This document shows, piece by piece, positions 53,035 to 62,506 of a DNA stretch of 64,000 nt. Each line of letters opens with the position of its first letter. Position 1 is the stretch's first letter. A program made the position numbers and the translations under genes. Origin of the DNA: Lichenibacterium minor (GTDB lineage Bacteria > Pseudomonadota > Alphaproteobacteria > Rhizobiales > Beijerinckiaceae); NCBI RefSeq assembly GCF_004137685.1, contig NZ_QYBB01000002.1:310001-374000 (forward strand), given 5' to 3'. The notes under the pieces are model-generated. The model saw only the letters and a list, made by a program, of their open reading frames with translations, was not told the origin of the DNA and did not search any database.

Positions 53035-54384
53035 ATGAACCCGACCCGAACCACCCCCACCATGGTCAACGGATTCGATCCGGCGAGGCTCGACACCCTC
53101 GACGAGGGGACGCGGCAGGCCGTGATGCGCCGGCAGGCGCTGCTCGGGCCGGCCTATCGCCTGATGTACGCCGACCCCGTCGCGGTGGTGCGGGGCGCCG
53201 GGACCAAGCTCTACGACGGCGCGGGGCGCGACTACCTCGACGCCTACAACAACGTCCCGGCCGTCGGGCACGCCCATCCGCGGGTGGTCGACGCCATCCA
53301 TCGCCAGCTCGCGACGCTGTGCACCCACACGCGCTACATCCAGGACGGCATCCTGGCCTATGCCGACGCGATCCTGCCGACCTTCGAGGATCACATCGCG
53401 CATGTGATGTTCACCTGCACGGGATCGGAGGCCAACGACTTGGCGCTCCGCATCGCCCGCCACCACACGGGGCGCGACGGCGTCATCGTCACGTCGGAAG
53501 CCTATCACGGCAACTCGCTGGCCACGGCCGGGTTCTCGCCTTCCCTCGGCGCCAAGTCCCCGCTCGGGCCCTGGGTGCGGCGCGTGCCGACGCCCGATTC
53601 CTACCGCCTCGCCCCCGAAACGCTGGGGTCCTGGCTCGCCGCCGAGGTGCAGAAGCAGGTCGACGATCTCGAACGGCACGGCGGCGGCCTCGCGGCCTTC
53701 TACGCCGATTCCCTGTTCTCCTCGGACGGCATCCACGCCGACCCGGCGGGCTTTCTCGCCCCGGTGGCCGAGGTGGTCCGCAGGGCCGGGGGCCTGTTCG
53801 TCGCCGACGAGGTGCAGGCCGGCTTCGGGCGCTCCGGCGACCGGTTCTGGGGCTACCAGCGCCACGGCGTCACGCCCGACATCGTGACGATGGGCAAGCC
53901 CATGGGCAACGGCTACCCGGTCGCCGGGCTGGCGCTGGCACCCCGCCTCGTCGACCGGTTCGGCGCCGACCTGCGCTATTTCAACACGTTCGGCGGCAAC
54001 ACGGTCGCCATCGCGGCCGCGCAGGCGACCCTCGACGTGATCCGGGACGAGGGGCTGCAGGCCAATGCCGCCGCGGTCGGAGCCATGCTGCGCGCCGGCC
54101 TGCGCGAGCTCGCCACGCGTTTCGAGGGCATCGGCGACGTGCGCGGCGCGGGCCTCTACATCGGCGTGGAATTCGTGACCGACCGCCGCACCAAGGCGCC
54201 GGATTCCGCGACCGCGCTCGCCGTGACCAACGGGCTAAGGCAGCGCCGCGTCCTGATCTCGGCGACGGGCTTCCACGCCAACACCCTCAAGATCCGCCCG
54301 CCGCTGGTGTTCTCCCGCGCCGACGCGGACCGGCTCCTGAGCGAGCTGGAAGCCACCCTCCTCGACCTGCCGGGCGGGCGCTGA
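53035..54384 (+). CDS. Class III aminotransferase
   Basis: This 449-residue PLP enzyme of the omega-aminotransferase group has TCTGSEANDLALRIAR at about residues 127-142 for the cofactor phosphate, LFVADEVQAGFGRSG, and the Schiff-base lysine K288 in VTMGKPMGNGYP. The sequence YNNVPAVGHAHPRVV near residue 71 is typical of the branch that includes alanine-glyoxylate and ethanolamine-phosphate-lyase-like enzymes. It is the last gene of the operon. The amine donor or acceptor is unknown. Confidence 0.85.
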   Translation: MNPTRTTPTMVNGFDPARLDTLDEGTRQAVMRRQALLGPAYRLMYADPVAVVRGAGTKLYDGAGRDYLDAYNNVPAVGHAHPRVVDAIHRQLATLCTHTRYIQDGILAYADAILPTFEDHIAHVMFTCTGSEANDLALRIARHHTGRDGVIVTSEAYHGNSLATAGFSPSLGAKSPLGPWVRRVPTPDSYRLAPETLGSWLAAEVQKQVDDLERHGGGLAAFYADSLFSSDGIHADPAGFLAPVAEVVRRAGGLFVADEVQAGFGRSGDRFWGYQRHGVTPDIVTMGKPMGNGYPVAGLALAPRLVDRFGADLRYFNTFGGNTVAIAAAQATLDVIRDEGLQANAAAVGAMLRAGLRELATRFEGIGDVRGAGLYIGVEFVTDRRTKAPDSATALAVTNGLRQRRVLISATGFHANTLKIRPPLVFSRADADRLLSELEATLLDLPGGR

Positions 54385-54408
54385 GGGACCCGCCGCGGCG
54401 GGCCGTCT

Positions 54409-55146
54409 TCAGGCGGCCCGGCGCGGCCTGCGGGCCTTTCCGGCCGGCGCGGGCTCGGGAGGGGGCGGCTGCAGGGCTTCGAGGCTCCCCAGGTGGTCGG
54501 CCAGCTTGCGGCCTTCCGTCAGGTTGTGGGCCTCCGACAGCTGCCCGGCCTCCTCCACCGCCCCCGCCAGGATGGCCTCGACGATCGGCCTGTGCTGACC
54601 CACGATCGTGTCCCCGCCCGCCACGAGGGCGTCGCTCGACCGGATGCACATGCGGATCTGCTGCTCGATCAGCCCGTATTGGCCGGCGAGGCGGCCGTGG
54701 CGCGTCAGGTCGATGATCGTCTTGTGGAGCGAGAAGTCGGCTTCGGCGATGCGCGCCCCGTCCGCCCCGTCGCAGGCCTCCGTCAGCGCCGCGAGAGCCC
54801 CGGCGAGCCGTTCCCGCCCTGCGCCGTCGATCGATGCCGCGAGCAGCTGGGCCGCCAGCCGCTCGACGGCGGACCGCAGCGTGTAGAGCTCCCAGACGTC
54901 GGCGGCGCTGAGCAGGACGACGCGCCATCCCGTGTAGGGCACCAGGGTCAGCAGGCCCTCCTTGGCCAGCTGGTGGAGGGCGCTGCGCACGGTCGCGCGG
55001 GACAGGTTCATCTGCTCGGAAATCTCGACTTCCGTGATGCGCTGGCCGGCCTGGATGGCGCCGCCCACGATGGAGTCCCGCAGGGCGTCGGTGGCCTGGG
55101 CCTCGATCGGCATCTTGACCACGCGGGGGATCGCAAGTCGGCTCAT
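54409..55146 (-). CDS. GntR-family regulator of the GH5/ABC region
   Basis: This 245-residue regulator has a winged helix (RDSIVGGAIQAGQRITEVEI, then MNLSRATVRSALHQLAKEGL) and an FCD-type helical domain (EADFSLHKTIIDLTRHGRL, GQHRPIVEAILAG) that keeps the usual histidine positions. ATG 55146 (MSRLAIPRVVK) was chosen. It is convergent with the aminotransferase gene, 24 bases away. A near-copy of the operator-like 12-mer from the GH5/ABC promoter region lies 75 bases upstream of its start, so autoregulation and control of that operon are likely. Confidence 0.86.
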   Translation of the reverse strand: MSRLAIPRVVKMPIEAQATDALRDSIVGGAIQAGQRITEVEISEQMNLSRATVRSALHQLAKEGLLTLVPYTGWRVVLLSAADVWELYTLRSAVERLAAQLLAASIDGAGRERLAGALAALTEACDGADGARIAEADFSLHKTIIDLTRHGRLAGQYGLIEQQIRMCIRSSDALVAGGDTIVGQHRPIVEAILAGAVEEAGQLSEAHNLTEGRKLADHLGSLEALQPPPPEPAPAGKARRPRRAA

Positions 55147-55220
55147 CGTGGTTCTCCCGGGCCTTGCCACGTCGGCAAGGCTCGTCGGAGGGGTATATCG
55201 CGCAGCCTCGCCCGTCGGCC

Positions 55221-55232
55221 ATTGTCGGCAGT
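55221..55232. promoter_or_regulatory. Candidate autoregulatory operator of the GntR gene
   Basis: ATTGTCGGCAGT matches ATTGTCGGCAAT at 47148-47159 in 11 of 12 bases. It lies in the gap upstream of the GntR gene, close to where a promoter would be. Confidence 0.5.
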
Positions 55233-55281
55233 CGACGATCCCGGGCGAGCCGCGGCAGCCGCTCCGCGGCCGGGCTTCCGG

Positions 55282-56505
55282 TCAGCCGGGCCGCGATCCG
55301 GTCGCGCTCGAGCGTGGCGGGGCGTCCGGGCCATCGGGACCGGCGTCTCGAAGCAGCGGCGTCCACGCCCCTCCCGCCCCGGAGGAGCGCACGGCCGCCT
55401 CGATGAACGCGAGCCCCGCCACGCCGTCGTCGACGGACGGAAACAGCCGGTCTTGCCCGACGAGGCCATCCCGTGCCGCCAGGATGGCGTCGGCGGTGTC
55501 GGAATAGATGTTGGCGAAGCCTTCGAGGTAGCCTTCGGGGTGGCCGGCGGGCACGCGGGACGCGCGGCGGTTCGCCTCCGTGGCCCCGGATCCGTTGCGG
55601 GTGAGGACCTGGCGGACGCCGCCGAGGGGGGTGTAGCTGAGGCTGTTCGCGTCGCGCTGGCACCAGTCGAGCCCGCCCGCCGTGCCGTAGACGCGCAGCC
55701 GCACCTCGTTCTCCTCGCCGACCGCGACCTGGCTGGCCCAGAGCCCCCCGCGCGCGCCGCCGGCATAGCGCAGCATCGCCCGCACGTCGTCGTCGAGCCG
55801 CCGGCCCGGCACGAAGGTCGTCAGCTCCGCGCTGACCGCTTCGGCGGCGAGGCCGGTCACGAAGGCGGCGAGGTTGAAGGCGTGGGTGCCGATGTCGCCG
55901 ATGCAGCCGCCGGCTCCGGCCTGGGCGGGGTCGGTGCGCCAGGCCGCCTGCTTGTTGCCGGTGTCCTCGAAGGGGCCGGCGAGCCAGTCCTGGGCATATT
56001 CGACCTGAACGACCCGGATCGTGCCGAGCTTCCCCGCGCGGACCATGTCGCGCGCTTGGCGCACCATGGGGTAGCCCGTGTAGTTGTGGGTGAGGGCGAA
56101 GACGAGGCTCGAGCGTCGGGCGTGGGCGGCGAGGGCGCGCGCTTCCTCCAGCGTCGTCGTCAGCGGCTTGTCGCAGACGACGTGGATGCCGGCGTCGAGG
56201 AAGGCGTGGGCGGCGGCGGCGTGGAGGTGGTTGGGCGTGACGATGCTGACCGCCTCGATGCCGTCGGGGAGCGCCGCTTCTTCCCGCGCCATGGTGGCGA
56301 AGTCGGCGTAGGCGCGCGAGGGGTCGAGGCCGAGCGCCGCGGCCGAGCGGGCGGACCTGTCCGGCGTCGACGACAGCGCGCCGGCCACGAGCTCGTAGCG
56401 GTCGTCGAGCCGCGCCGCGATGCGGTGCACGGCGCCGATGAAGGCGCCCTCGCCACCGCCCACCATGCCGAGCCGGATGCGCCGGCCGTCGTGCTTGGCT
56501 GTCAT
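55282..56505 (-). CDS. Gfo/Idh/MocA-type sugar oxidoreductase
   Basis: This is a 407-residue NAD(P)-dependent oxidoreductase. The Rossmann motif [17 protein letters not shown] lies at residues 12-28, [12 protein letters not shown] holds the family lysine, and [20 protein letters not shown] holds the catalytic acid/histidine pair. The extended N-terminus and length match the inositol/keto-sugar branch. It is the last gene of the right-hand minus-strand operon. It could reduce or re-oxidise a 3-keto sugar produced by the GMC enzyme. The substrate is inferred only from context. Confidence 0.83.
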   Translation of the reverse strand: MTAKHDGRRIRLGMVGGGEGAFIGAVHRIAARLDDRYELVAGALSSTPDRSARSAAALGLDPSRAYADFATMAREEAALPDGIEAVSIVTPNHLHAAAAHAFLDAGIHVVCDKPLTTTLEEARALAAHARRSSLVFALTHNYTGYPMVRQARDMVRAGKLGTIRVVQVEYAQDWLAGPFEDTGNKQAAWRTDPAQAGAGGCIGDIGTHAFNLAAFVTGLAAEAVSAELTTFVPGRRLDDDVRAMLRYAGGARGGLWASQVAVGEENEVRLRVYGTAGGLDWCQRDANSLSYTPLGGVRQVLTRNGSGATEANRRASRVPAGHPEGYLEGFANIYSDTADAILAARDGLVGQDRLFPSVDDGVAGLAFIEAAVRSSGAGGAWTPLLRDAGPDGPDAPPRSSATGSRPG

Positions 56506-56524
56506 GGTCCCGTCTCCCCTTCGG

Positions 56525-57589
56525 TCAGCCCAGGCCCAGCAGGCGGCGGTTGCGCCCCTCGTCGGGTGCCGAGCCGGCGAAGTCGTCGAAGGCGCGCTCC
56601 GTCACCCGGATGATGTGGTCGGCGATGAAGGCCGCGCCTTCTCGCGCGCCGTCTTCCGGGTGCTTCAGGCAGCATTCCCATTCGAGCACCGCCCAGGAGC
56701 CGTAGCCGTGTTGGGCCAGCTTGGCGAAGATCCCGCCGAAGTCCACCTGCCCGTCGCCGAGCGAGCGAAACCGCGCCGCGCGCTCGAGCCAGGGCCGGAA
56801 GCCCGAATAGAACCCCTGCCGCCCCGTCGGGTTGAACTCGGCGTCCTTGGCGTGGAACGCCTTGATGCGCTCGTGGTAGATGTCGATGAAGGCGAGGTAG
56901 TCGAGGCCCTGCAGCAGGAAGTGCGACGGGTCGTAGTTGATGGCGAGCCGCCGGTGCCCGCCGGCCGCGTCGAGGAACTGCTCGAACGTGTCGCCGTCGA
57001 ACACGTCCTCGCCGGGATGGAGCTCGAAGGCGAGGTCGCAGCCGTTCTCGTCGTAGCTGTCGAGGATCGGGCGCCAGCGGCGCGCGAGCTCTGTGAAGCC
57101 CGTCTCGACGAGGCCGGCCGGGCGCTGCGGCCAGGGATAGGCGAAGGGCCACAGCAGCGCGCCCGTGAAGGACACGCCCGCGGCGAGCCCGAGCCGGCGC
57201 GACGCGCGCGCCGCCAACATGACCTGATCGACCGCCCAGGCTTGGCGCTCGGCGGGGCGACCCCGCACCGCTTCCGGCGCGAAGGCGTCGAAGGCCGCGT
57301 CGTAGGCGGGGTTCACGGCCACGAGCTGGCCCTGCAGGTGCGTCGACAGCTCGGTCACGGCGAGCCCGTGCGCGGCTGCGGTGCCGGCGACCTCGTCGCA
57401 GTAGGTTTGCGACTCCGCGGCGCGGGCGAGGTCGAACAGGCGGCGGTCCCAGGTGGGGATCTGCACGCCCTTGTAGCCGAGCCCCGCGGCCCACCGGCAG
57501 ATCCCGTCGAGCGTGTCGAAGGGCGCGGCATCGCCGGCGAACTGGGCCAGGAACAGGCCGGGGCCCTTGAGGGTGGCGGGCGTCGTCAT
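56525..57589 (-). CDS. TIM-barrel sugar isomerase/epimerase
   Basis: This 354-residue AP-endonuclease-2-type barrel has the four metal-binding elements in order: LAFELHPGED, INYDPSHFLLQ, IKAFHAKDAEF and WAVLEWECC. ATG 57589 overlaps the GMC gene stop by four bases. Relatives isomerise keto sugars, and some cleave 3-keto C-glycosides. Next to an FAD-dependent sugar oxidase-like enzyme either role is possible. It is followed after 19 bases by the Gfo/Idh gene. Confidence 0.83.
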   Translation of the reverse strand: MTTPATLKGPGLFLAQFAGDAAPFDTLDGICRWAAGLGYKGVQIPTWDRRLFDLARAAESQTYCDEVAGTAAAHGLAVTELSTHLQGQLVAVNPAYDAAFDAFAPEAVRGRPAERQAWAVDQVMLAARASRRLGLAAGVSFTGALLWPFAYPWPQRPAGLVETGFTELARRWRPILDSYDENGCDLAFELHPGEDVFDGDTFEQFLDAAGGHRRLAINYDPSHFLLQGLDYLAFIDIYHERIKAFHAKDAEFNPTGRQGFYSGFRPWLERAARFRSLGDGQVDFGGIFAKLAQHGYGSWAVLEWECCLKHPEDGAREGAAFIADHIIRVTERAFDDFAGSAPDEGRNRRLLGLG

Positions 57590-59220
57590 CGGCCGCGCTC
57601 CGCGACGATGCGGTCGGCGACGCGCCACGCGTTGGCCATGATGGTCAGCGTCGGGTTGGCGCCGGTGCCGGTGGGGAAGGGCGATCCGTCCACGCAGTAC
57701 AGGTTCGGCACCGCGTGGGCGCGGCACCATCGGTCGAGCACGGACGTGTCCGGGTCGTCGCCCATCCGCGCCGTGCCGTGCTGGTGCGAGCAGTTCCCCG
57801 TCACGCGGTCGGCGTAGACCTTGGTGACCGATTTCGCGCCGCTCGCGTCCAGGATGTCGGCCCCGCGGTCGATCAGGTAGCGCCCCTGCGCGAGGTCGTT
57901 GGCGTGGGGTTTCAGCGTGGTGCGGGCCACCGGCAGGCCCCAGGCGTCGACGACCTCGTCGTCGAGGTCGACGCGGTTGGAATGCTGGGGCATGTCGTGC
58001 AGCACCATGGCGACGGCGAGCGAGTGCGAATAATGCTCGCGGTCGATGCGCTTGGCCTCGGCACCCCAGGACGGCGTGCCGGGCAGGCGCCAGTTGATGG
58101 GCAGCGGGATGCCGACGCCCGCCACCGCGATGTGCCCGCCCGACACGAAACCGCGCGACGCGTCGTGGTTGTAGTGCTGGAACGTCGAGGCGCTGACGTA
58201 GCCGCCGCCCGCCCAGGCGTAGACCGGGTCGTCGTAGATCCCCACCGCCGCCGAATATTCGTGGAAGGTGACGTTGCGGCCGACGAGATCGGAATCGTTG
58301 GCGAGGCCGTTCGGGAAGCGCCCCGAGCGCGACAGCAGCATCAGCCGCGCCGTTTCCATGGCGCCGCAGGCGAGGATGAAGACGTCGGCCTCCTGCTCGA
58401 ACGTGTCGCCGTCCTCGTCCTGGTACACGGCCGCCCCGATCCGGCCGTCCCGGTCGAGCGCGAGTTCGCGGACGTAGCTGTTCGGCCGGAGGTCGTAGCG
58501 GCCGGTCGCGACCGCGTCCGGCACGAAGACGTTCAGCGCCGAGGAGCGCGTCCCCGTCGGGTCGCCGTGCTGCTGGGCGAAGGCCGATACGACGGTGGCG
58601 CGCCGCCCGTTGAAGGGCCGCGACAGGGCCGCCTGCGGGGTCGGGAAGGAGTTCCAGCCGAGCGCGTCGCAGCCTTGCCGGAACTTCTGCGCATAGCGCG
58701 ACACCGGCATCGGCGGGCACGGGTACCCGCCCGAGCGGCGCGACTCGAAGGCGTTGGCGCCGGCCTCGCCCGACACGCCGAAGGCCCATTCGACCTTGAG
58801 GTAATAGGGTTCGAGCTCGTCGTAGGTGAGGGGCCAGTCGGCCAGCGAGGCGCCCGGCAGGTCGCCCGCCACCGTGCGCATGCGGAAGTCGTCGGCGGTG
58901 AAGCGCGGCAGCCAGCCCTGCCAATGGACCGTGCCGCCGCCCACCATCTGCGGCACGGGGCAGAACATCTCGTCGCGTGCCGCGTCGTTCTCCGTTTCGC
59001 GCCAGGTGCGCGGGTTGAGGATCGGGTCGGGCCACAGGTTGTAGCGGTTGATGTTGGCGAGCTCGTCGCCGCCGAAACTGTCCCGCGTGCGCCAGGGCCC
59101 TTTCTCCAGCGCGACCACCTTCACGCCCGCCTCGCACAGCACCTTGGCGGCGGCGGCGCCCGACGCGCCCGCGCCGATGATGCAGACGTCGGCCTTCTGC
59201 GGCTTCGATTTAGAGGCCAT
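57586..59220 (-). CDS. GMC-family FAD oxidoreductase, probable sugar/glycoside dehydrogenase
   Basis: This 544-residue flavoprotein has VCIIGAGASGAAAAKVLCEAG truncated to its core GAGASGAAAA near residue 17, MVGGGTVHWQGWLPRF for the flavin region, and the C-terminal catalytic histidine and asparagine in CSHQHGTARMG and GTGANPTLTIMAN. This is the gluconate 2-dehydrogenase/glucoside 3-dehydrogenase large-subunit type. No signal peptide is present. The partner small subunit is encoded directly upstream with an 11-base overlap. It probably oxidises an imported sugar or glycoside in the cytoplasm. Confidence 0.86.
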   Translation of the reverse strand: MASKSKPQKADVCIIGAGASGAAAAKVLCEAGVKVVALEKGPWRTRDSFGGDELANINRYNLWPDPILNPRTWRETENDAARDEMFCPVPQMVGGGTVHWQGWLPRFTADDFRMRTVAGDLPGASLADWPLTYDELEPYYLKVEWAFGVSGEAGANAFESRRSGGYPCPPMPVSRYAQKFRQGCDALGWNSFPTPQAALSRPFNGRRATVVSAFAQQHGDPTGTRSSALNVFVPDAVATGRYDLRPNSYVRELALDRDGRIGAAVYQDEDGDTFEQEADVFILACGAMETARLMLLSRSGRFPNGLANDSDLVGRNVTFHEYSAAVGIYDDPVYAWAGGGYVSASTFQHYNHDASRGFVSGGHIAVAGVGIPLPINWRLPGTPSWGAEAKRIDREHYSHSLAVAMVLHDMPQHSNRVDLDDEVVDAWGLPVARTTLKPHANDLAQGRYLIDRGADILDASGAKSVTKVYADRVTGNCSHQHGTARMGDDPDTSVLDRWCRAHAVPNLYCVDGSPFPTGTGANPTLTIMANAWRVADRIVAERGR

Positions 59221-59869
59221 CGTGGAACTCCCTGACCTTCTCGGCCTCGCCCTCGGCGAAATAGCGCAGCGTCGTGTAGGTGCCGTCGTGCACCTCCTTC
59301 ATGGAGGCCGGCCCCGGGAAACCGATCACGTCCCAGCCGACCCGGCCGCGGTTGCCGCCGTAGATCGGGTCCGCGTAGAAGCCCTGCCGGGTGTGGGTGA
59401 CGAGCAGCGGCAGGAAGTCGAGCTCGGTCTCGGTCGAGGTCTGCTGCAGCGCCGGCTCGGCCGACACGGGGCCCGCGAGGCCGGTCGACACCGTCGACGT
59501 CGTGGGGGCCGCATGCGCGTCGCCCTCGACGGCGCGCAGCACCTCGTCCTGCCGCTCGGGGTCGAGGCTCGCGAAGTCGCGAGCGCCGACACGTTCGGCG
59601 CGGGCGTCGAGGTCGCGGACGCCGTCGACGTATTTGGCGCGCATGATGTCGAGGCGCGTCTGCCACGCCTGCGCGGTGCGGCCTTCCAGCACCTCGAAGC
59701 CGGAGCCGTCGGGCTTGGCGAAGAGGTAGTCGAGGCCCGACAGGGTGCGCTCGAGGAAGTCGATGCAGCCGGCCTCGCGGGCGCCGGGCGTGTCGTCCGT
59801 CGGGATGATGCGCGCCATGGCGGCTTCGATCGTGGAGCGCTGGTGGGGGTCGAAGAACGTGTCGGACAT
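59210..59869 (-). CDS. Gluconate 2-dehydrogenase subunit 3-like partner of the GMC enzyme
   Basis: This 219-residue protein begins FFDPHQRSTIEAAMARIIPT, the diagnostic opening of the gluconate 2-dehydrogenase subunit 3 family. GGNRGRVGWDVIGFPGP lies near the C-terminus. Many members carry a twin-arginine signal that takes the complex to the periplasm, but here there is none. The complex should therefore stay in the cytoplasm, matching the importer encoded in the same operon. Its end overlaps the GMC gene start by 11 bases. Confidence 0.84.
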   Translation of the reverse strand: MSDTFFDPHQRSTIEAAMARIIPTDDTPGAREAGCIDFLERTLSGLDYLFAKPDGSGFEVLEGRTAQAWQTRLDIMRAKYVDGVRDLDARAERVGARDFASLDPERQDEVLRAVEGDAHAAPTTSTVSTGLAGPVSAEPALQQTSTETELDFLPLLVTHTRQGFYADPIYGGNRGRVGWDVIGFPGPASMKEVHDGTYTTLRYFAEGEAEKVREFHDGL

Positions 59870-59908
59870 GGGGGCTCCGGCTCGCGGGGGGAAAGGGTCG
59901 GGCGAGGG

Positions 59909-60877
59909 TCAACGCTTGCGGGTCTGGCTGATCGCCACCGCCACGATGATGATGGCGCCGCGCGCGATGAGCTGTTGGGAGAACTCCAGCCCCATCAGCA
60001 CGAGGCCGTTGTTGATGAGGCCGATCAGCAGCGCGCCCATGATCGAGCCCACCACCGTGCCGGCGCCGCCGAACAGGCTGGTGCCGCCCAGCACCGCCGC
60101 GGCGATGACCGACAGCTCGTCGCCTTCGCCGAACTGGAAGCGGCCCGAGTGGAGGCGGCCCGCGTAGAGCATGCCGGCCAGCGCCGCCGCGACCGACGAC
60201 AGCATCAGCACCTTGAACTTGATCGCAGCCGTGTCGACGCCCGAATAGCGCGCCGAGGTTTCGTTGCCGCCCGTCGCCAGCACGCGCCGCCCGAAGGTGG
60301 TCCGCCGCAGCACCACGTGGCCGACCGCGCCGACGGCGACCATCCACAGGAGAAGGCTCGGCACGGGGCCGAGGTTGCCGCCGCCGAACACCGCCGCATA
60401 GGGCTTGTCGAGGATCGGGATCGCCGCCGTGGCGCTGATCCACATGGCGACGCCGCGCGCGATGCCCATCATGGCGAGCGTCGTCAGGAAGGACGGGATG
60501 CCGATGCCGGTGGTGAGCCAGCCGTTGACCGCGCCCACCGCCACGCCGGTGCCGAGGCCGCACAGGATGCCGCCAGCGATGCCGAGGTGATCCATGCCCA
60601 TGGCGGTGGCGACCGAGGCGAGCCCCGCGACGGCGCCCACCGACAGGTCGATCTCGGCCGTGCCCAGCACGAACGTCATGGCGACCGAGACGACCGCGAT
60701 GATGGCGGTCTGCCGCACGATGTTGAGGAGGTTGTTGGGATCGAGGAAGCCCCGGCTCCCCAACGTCGCGGCGAAGATCGCGAAGATCACCACGAAGCCG
60801 ATGTAGATGATGAACTCGCGCCAGTTCGAGAGCGGCGAGGGCGCCTTGCGGGCGGAAAGCGCTGCGGCGTCGGTCAT
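59909..60877 (-). CDS. Ribose-type ABC importer permease (right-hand operon)
   Basis: This 322-residue permease has the signature GTAEIDLSVGAVAGLASV, the loop ATGGNETSARYSGVDT and the C-terminal GGTSLFGGAGTVVGSIMGAL. ATG 60877 overlaps the ATPase stop by four bases and is preferred to the longer open frame. It forms the membrane channel of the sugar importer. The oxidoreductase genes follow 40 bases downstream. Confidence 0.89.
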   Translation of the reverse strand: MTDAAALSARKAPSPLSNWREFIIYIGFVVIFAIFAATLGSRGFLDPNNLLNIVRQTAIIAVVSVAMTFVLGTAEIDLSVGAVAGLASVATAMGMDHLGIAGGILCGLGTGVAVGAVNGWLTTGIGIPSFLTTLAMMGIARGVAMWISATAAIPILDKPYAAVFGGGNLGPVPSLLLWMVAVGAVGHVVLRRTTFGRRVLATGGNETSARYSGVDTAAIKFKVLMLSSVAAALAGMLYAGRLHSGRFQFGEGDELSVIAAAVLGGTSLFGGAGTVVGSIMGALLIGLINNGLVLMGLEFSQQLIARGAIIIVAVAISQTRKR

Positions 60878-62436
60878 CGGGCGGGCCCTCCCCGGGCTTC
60901 CTGCATGGCTTGGTTGAGTTTCTGTTCGGCGTGCTGGAGGGCGTCGACCGACTCGGGATTCCCGGGGTCGTCGAGGTCGTGGCGGGCGATGTCGCGCACC
61001 ACCCGCCCGTCCGACATCACCAGGATCCGGTCGCAGGCGGCGAGCAGTTCCTGCAGTTCGGACGACAGGACCAGGACGGCCTTGCCGTCGCGGGCGAGGT
61101 CGCGGATCAGCGTCACGATCTCGGACTTCGAGCCGATGTCGATCCCGGCCGTGGGCTCGTCGAGGATCAGCACGTCGGGCTCGGTGGCGAGCCACTTGGC
61201 AATGACGACCTTCTGGGCGTTGCCGCCCGACAGCGTCCTGACCGCGGCGCCGCGCGAGTCCGTCTTGATGCGCAGCCGCTTGATCGCCGCCTCGGCGAGC
61301 GCCGCCACCCGGCGAGGATCGACGAAGCCGCCCTTCGACACCGCGGCGAGGTTCGGCAGGGCGACGTTGCTTTCGACCGAGTGGAAGGCCACGAAGCCTT
61401 GGCGGGCGCGGTCCTCCGGCACCAGCGCGATGCCGGCCCGGATCGCGTCGCGCGGGCTCGCGATCGACACCGGCTCGCCCTTGACCCGGATCTCGCCCGC
61501 GGCCGCCGGCTGCACGCCGCAGAGCAGCCGCGCCAGCGACGACCGCCCGGAGCCCAGCAGCCCCGCCACGCCGACGACCTCGCCGCGGCGCAGCGTGATG
61601 TCGACGTCGCGCGGCTTCACCTGGCCCGACAGTCCCCTGGCTTCGAGCAGCACGTCGCCGATCGCGGCCGTGCCCCGCGCCACGTCGGAGAAGCCGCGCG
61701 AGCGACGGCCGATGATGGCGGCGATCATGCTGTCGAGCGTGAAGTCGGCGAGCGGCGCCGTGACGACGTGCTTGCCGTCGCGCAGCACGGTGGCGCGGTC
61801 GGCGATGCGGAAGATCTCGTCCATGCGATGCGACACGTAGACCACCGCGACGCCCCGCGAGCGGAGCTGGCGCACGTAGTCGAACAAGCGCTCGACCTCG
61901 TTGGCGGAGAGCGCCGTCGTCGGCTCGTCGAGCACCAGCACCTTGCAGGGCTGGGACGTCGCCTTGACGATCTCGGTGAGCTGGCGGTGGCCGGCGGGGA
62001 TGTCGGCGACGCGCCGGGTCGGGTCGATGGCGACCCCCATGGCGGCGAACAGCCTGCGGCTTTCGGCGATGGCGGCCCGGTCGTCGATCAGGGCGCCGCG
62101 CTTGATCTCGCGGTCGAGGAAGACGTTCTGGGCGACGGTGAGCGTCGGCACCAGGCTCATCTCCTGAAACGCCATGGAAACGCCCGCGGCGCGCGCGGCC
62201 TCGGCCGTGAAGGTCGTGAGCGGCGTCCCGCCGATCGCGACGGTGCCCGACGTCGGCGGCTGAACGCCGCGCAGGATCTTCAGGATTGTGGACTTGCCGG
62301 CGCCGTTCTCGCCGAGCAGCGCGTGGACCTCGCCGGGCCGCACGTCGAGGCTGACGCCATCGAGGGCGCGCACGCCGCCGAAGTGCTTCGACACGTCGGT
62401 CATGCGGACGGCATCGGGGAAGGCTGTCGCGGTCAT
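60874..62436 (-). CDS. Ribose-type ABC importer ATPase (right-hand operon)
   Basis: This 520-residue double ATPase has domain 1 Walker A LGENGAGKSTILKILRG, Walker B VLVLDEPTTALSANE and domain 2 GLLGSGRSSLARLL, LSGGNAQKVVIAKWL and ILDEPTAGIDIG. In domain 1 the signature is replaced by IPAGHRQLTEIVKA, as is common in this class. ATG 62436 has GAGG eight bases upstream and is preferred to the GTG eight codons earlier. It follows the binding-protein gene across a 70-base gap containing a 14-bp hairpin. Confidence 0.9.
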   Translation of the reverse strand: MTATAFPDAVRMTDVSKHFGGVRALDGVSLDVRPGEVHALLGENGAGKSTILKILRGVQPPTSGTVAIGGTPLTTFTAEAARAAGVSMAFQEMSLVPTLTVAQNVFLDREIKRGALIDDRAAIAESRRLFAAMGVAIDPTRRVADIPAGHRQLTEIVKATSQPCKVLVLDEPTTALSANEVERLFDYVRQLRSRGVAVVYVSHRMDEIFRIADRATVLRDGKHVVTAPLADFTLDSMIAAIIGRRSRGFSDVARGTAAIGDVLLEARGLSGQVKPRDVDITLRRGEVVGVAGLLGSGRSSLARLLCGVQPAAAGEIRVKGEPVSIASPRDAIRAGIALVPEDRARQGFVAFHSVESNVALPNLAAVSKGGFVDPRRVAALAEAAIKRLRIKTDSRGAAVRTLSGGNAQKVVIAKWLATEPDVLILDEPTAGIDIGSKSEIVTLIRDLARDGKAVLVLSSELQELLAACDRILVMSDGRVVRDIARHDLDDPGNPESVDALQHAEQKLNQAMQEARGGPAR

Positions 62437-62465
62437 CGGGACACCTCGGGCTGGGGACACGACCG

Positions 62466-62500
62466 GCCGGCCCTTCTCCCGCAGGAGGAGAAGGGCCGGC
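62466..62500. promoter_or_regulatory. Perfect 14-bp hairpin after the right-hand binding-protein gene
   Basis: GCCGGCCCTTCTCC pairs perfectly with GGAGAAGGGCCGGC around a seven-base loop. It starts seven bases past the stop of the binding-protein gene. It is the strongest of the four such hairpins and has no U-tract. Confidence 0.7.
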
Positions 62501-62506
62501 GCCGCC

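Noticed and set aside
59048..61840. 930-codon open frame on the plus strand
   Set aside because: It is antisense to the GMC, subunit 3, permease and ATPase genes and shows no domain-like sequence.
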